Of a stretch of 64,000 nt of DNA, positions 61,704-64,000 are shown piece by piece. Position 1 is the first letter of the stretch. Every line of letters begins with the position of its first letter. The stretch is from Qipengyuania flavescens (GTDB lineage Bacteria; Pseudomonadota; Alphaproteobacteria; Sphingomonadales; Sphingomonadaceae), in assembly GCF_029688735.1 (NCBI RefSeq), contig NZ_JARULD010000001.1, positions 62,001 to 126,000 on the forward strand, given 5' to 3'. The notes under the pieces were generated by a model. That model was not told the DNA's origin. It made no database searches and worked only from the letters and a program-made list of their open reading frames with translations. The translations under genes and the position numbers were made by a program.

Positions 61704-62582
61704 CTAGTCCGATGCGCGCGCTTTCGCAAGCGGGTGGCGCTGGTTGACCAGTTCGACCAGCCGCGCGGCATCGACATGTGTGTAGATCTGCGTGGTAGAA
61801 ATATCGGCGTGCCCCAGCAGGGTCTGGAGCGCGCGCAAGTCCGCTCCGCCCTCCAACAGATGTGTCGCAAAGGCATGGCGCAGCACATGCGGGCTGAGCT
61901 TTTCGGGCGCCAGATCGGCACGGGCCGCCAGTGCCTTGACCAGCTGGAACAGGCGAACGCGCGAAAGATGCCCGCTGCGCGACGGAAAGAGCCATGGTGA
62001 GCCGTTGGGCCGGACCGCCAGCCAGCGCGACAGGGCAGCCTTGGCACGGCGACTGACCGGCACCATGCGCGCTTGCCCGCCCTTTCCTGTCACCGTCAGG
62101 AATGGCGCATCGCGCGGGACGGCAGCGAGCGGTAGCGAGACCAGCTCTGTCGCGCGCAATCCCGAGCCGTAAAGCATTTCCAACAGGACGAGCATTCGGA
62201 TCGCCTGAGGAGAATCGCTCGCGGCCTCTTCTTCCGCAGTCCTGAACAATCGTTCGATCTCGTCGTGAGAGAGAATTTTGGGGAGCGGCCTTCGCGTCGT
62301 CGGACGCGGCAGGGCGTGGGTCGGATCGTCCGGACGCAGGCCCTCGTCGACGAGAAAGCCGAAGAACTGCCTCAGTGCGGACAGCTTGCGCGCGACCGTC
62401 GACGGGGCGAGAGCGGACCAGCCTTGAGCGAGCTTCGCCAGTTGTGCAGGTCGCGCTTGCGCCAGTTCGCCGCCAAGCATTTCCTCTGCCTGTTCGAGAT
62501 CGCGGCCATAAGCCAGGATCGTGTTTCGAGCGGCTCCGCGTTCTGCGGAGAGCATAGCCAGAAAATCGTCGATCGCATTCAC
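61704..62582 (-). CDS. xerD: Site-specific tyrosine recombinase XerD
   Basis: The 292-residue recombinase has all catalytic residues: R in YGSGLRATELV, K in VTGKGGQARMVP, HVLRHAFATHLL (HxxR), LGHAD and the tyrosine in STTQIYTHV. It resolves chromosome dimers at dif with XerC. The start is GTG at 62582. It is a housekeeping gene, unlike the large island integrase at 1.7-3.8 kb. Confidence 0.95.
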   Translation of the reverse strand: MNAIDDFLAMLSAERGAARNTILAYGRDLEQAEEMLGGELAQARPAQLAKLAQGWSALAPSTVARKLSALRQFFGFLVDEGLRPDDPTHALPRPTTRRPLPKILSHDEIERLFRTAEEEAASDSPQAIRMLVLLEMLYGSGLRATELVSLPLAAVPRDAPFLTVTGKGGQARMVPVSRRAKAALSRWLAVRPNGSPWLFPSRSGHLSRVRLFQLVKALAARADLAPEKLSPHVLRHAFATHLLEGGADLRALQTLLGHADISTTQIYTHVDAARLVELVNQRHPLAKARASD

Positions 62583-62591
62583 TGCCCGACC

Positions 62592-64000
62592 TCAGGCCCG
62601 CGCGACCGCCTCCGCGGCGATCATGCGCGCTTCGGCTTCCAGTCCCACGCGGCGCAGCGCGGACACGATATGGAAGAGATGCCGCGCCGTCATACGGTCC
62701 CAGCTGTCGCCCTGCATGCCGAGGCCGGCGAGAATGGCCACCAGCGCCGGATTGCCCGCGTTCGCCGCCGCATCGATAGCCCGGGTCCAGCGCGTCTGGC
62801 CGCCAAGGCTCATGGAAAGCCGACGGCTGTATTCGTCGATCTCGCCCGATCCCACACGTTCCAACCCGGCAAGCCCGGCAAGAAACATGCGCGACTTGCG
62901 TTGCCCGCCCGATTCATCGGCATCGACGAAACTGTCGAGTTCGCCGTCGGTGACAGCTTCGCTACGCGTCGGCGCAGCCAGGGCCAGCAAGGCCCAGCCG
63001 AGGCTTCCCTCCTCGACGATGCCCGACCAGCGCATCGCGTCACGATCGAGGCCGGCAGTAAGCATGGAAGCAATGAGTTCGCCTGCTTCGTCTTCCAGCG
63101 CATCGTCCGCAGGCAAGCGCGCCGCGGCATAGGCGGTCAGCACGCGGCGTCCATAACCGAAGTCTCCGCCGTCTCCCCACACATCGCGGATGGCGCCGAG
63201 GCGAGTGGAAGGATCGCTGCCGACATAGGCTTCGCGAAGGCGCGAGGCGCGGCGGTAGGCTTCGCTGTCCTCGCCCCCATCGGCGAAAATCTGGCCATAC
63301 AAGTCGACCATCGCACTGGCCGAGAAAATGCCGCTCTGCGCCGCAATATCCGCTGCATCGGAACGCTCGGCAGCGCTCAGAGCCGGCGTGAGAGCCGCGC
63401 TTTTCAAAAGCTGCGGACCCAAACCTTCCATCAAGTCTTCGGGGATCGGCTCGCCCAGGGCGTTGGCCATGGCGAAGCGCCAGGGCGTGATCTGCTCCAC
63501 GCCATCCCACTCGATGGTCACCGCGCGCCGGCCATCTCCTGCCGCCCCGGCAAACCTCTGGGCAAAGAGGACATCGATCGTTTCGCCCTGGCCGCGGGAC
63601 TGCAGGCGGCGCAGGTCGTTCTGCGCGCGGGTGGCCTCGCCGGCGTAAGCATTGCAGATGCCCGCCAGCATGTTCCATTGCGGATCCTCGCGATCGGTGT
63701 CGACCAGGCGCACTGCCGGACAAGCACCGACGATATCGGCCGTACCGATGTAAGCGTCGATCGCGGCATCGACGAGCGCGGGCGAATAATTCGCCGTGTC
63801 GATATCCTGCACCAGGGCGCGTGCGACCGCGTATTCGCCCATCGCGTTCAGGGCTCGCACGCGCAGCGTGGCGAACTCGATCGGGTCCATGCCCTCGGGC
63901 GCGGCCAGACGGCTGGCGAGCGCACGGCGAAGCAAGATGTGGCCCCAGCGTGACACCAGCGGCGATTGCGTCCCGGCCAATGCAGCGCGGACGAGAGCGG
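62592..64000 (-). CDS. Unknown protein, helical-repeat-like (runs off right edge)
   Basis: The frame is open to the window edge and the visible part is about 470 residues. It is Ala/Leu-rich with many helices and no signal peptide in the visible part, for example LRVRALNAMGEYAVARALVQ and LVAILAGLGMQGDSWDRMTA, suggesting TPR-like or other helical repeats. No family is recognised. It ends 9 bases before xerD on the same strand. Confidence 0.7.
   Translation of the reverse strand, partial: ALVRAALAGTQSPLVSRWGHILLRRALASRLAAPEGMDPIEFATLRVRALNAMGEYAVARALVQDIDTANYSPALVDAAIDAYIGTADIVGACPAVRLVDTDREDPQWNMLAGICNAYAGEATRAQNDLRRLQSRGQGETIDVLFAQRFAGAAGDGRRAVTIEWDGVEQITPWRFAMANALGEPIPEDLMEGLGPQLLKSAALTPALSAAERSDAADIAAQSGIFSASAMVDLYGQIFADGGEDSEAYRRASRLREAYVGSDPSTRLGAIRDVWGDGGDFGYGRRVLTAYAAARLPADDALEDEAGELIASMLTAGLDRDAMRWSGIVEEGSLGWALLALAAPTRSEAVTDGELDSFVDADESGGQRKSRMFLAGLAGLERVGSGEIDEYSRRLSMSLGGQTRWTRAIDAAANAGNPALVAILAGLGMQGDSWDRMTARHLFHIVSALRRVGLEAEARMIAAEAVARA

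Noticed and set aside
1..64000. CRISPR array, rRNA operon, prophage structural genes or insertion-sequence transposases
   Set aside because: No spaced short direct repeats, rRNA signatures, capsid/tail proteins or transposase motifs (DDE, HUH) were seen on either strand.

Overview
The window looks like chromosomal DNA of a GC-rich alphaproteobacterium of the order Sphingomonadales, most likely family Erythrobacteraceae. This rests on gene content and order (a DivL-type pseudokinase, an AmgK/MurU pair, addB-addA-trxA, recG-sdhE-mfd, Flp pilins) and is an inference, not a database result. Three tRNA genes are present: Pro-CGG, Asn-GTT and Arg-ACG.

Region 1 (1-1550) is core genome: the 5' part of a branched-chain 2-oxoacid dehydrogenase E1 alpha gene, thyA and tRNA-Pro. 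Region 2 (about 1531-14221) is an integrated genomic island. A 24-bp direct repeat that copies the 3' end of tRNA-Pro bounds it, and a large tyrosine integrase lies at its left end. Clusters of a 12-bp repeat lie just inside both ends. Its cargo is a PAS-PAS hybrid histidine kinase, a GAF/HisKA_2 kinase, an unknown small protein, an ECF-like sigma factor, a PolB-type 3'-5' exonuclease, two unknown proteins, a remnant of another gene and a C-terminally truncated restriction-type helicase. No methyltransferase partner was seen.

Region 3 (14.3-20.6 kb) holds an entericidin-like lipoprotein, a CHASE3-GGDEF diguanylate cyclase and a low-molecular-weight tyrosine phosphatase. It also holds a translationally coupled operon of a flippase, an SDR epimerase and a MenD-like ThDP enzyme. 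Region 4 (20.7-29.3 kb) carries recG, a REP-like palindrome, sdhE, mfd, an EAL phosphodiesterase, nadK and tRNA-Asn. Region 5 (29.3-33.4 kb) carries a formylglycine-generating enzyme and a Cys-type sulfatase, both predicted lipoproteins, followed by a TauE/SafE exporter and a GNAT acetyltransferase. Region 6 (33.4-40.85 kb) has secA, a small secreted protein, a membrane-embedded spermidine-synthase-like protein, argJ and an inositol-monophosphatase-family gene.

Region 7 (40.84-52.17 kb, minus strand) is one long run of almost entirely overlapping genes: divL, tsaE, amgK, murU, addB, addA and trxA. It links cell-cycle signalling, tRNA modification, peptidoglycan recycling and double-strand-break repair. 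Region 8 (52.2-64 kb) has ahcY with a hairpin in its leader, a peroxiredoxin, folE with a phospholipase D gene, a hemerythrin, a zincin, tRNA-Arg, a Nudix hydrolase, two Flp pilins, an M48 LysM lipoprotein protease, accA, xerD and an unknown gene that runs off the right edge.
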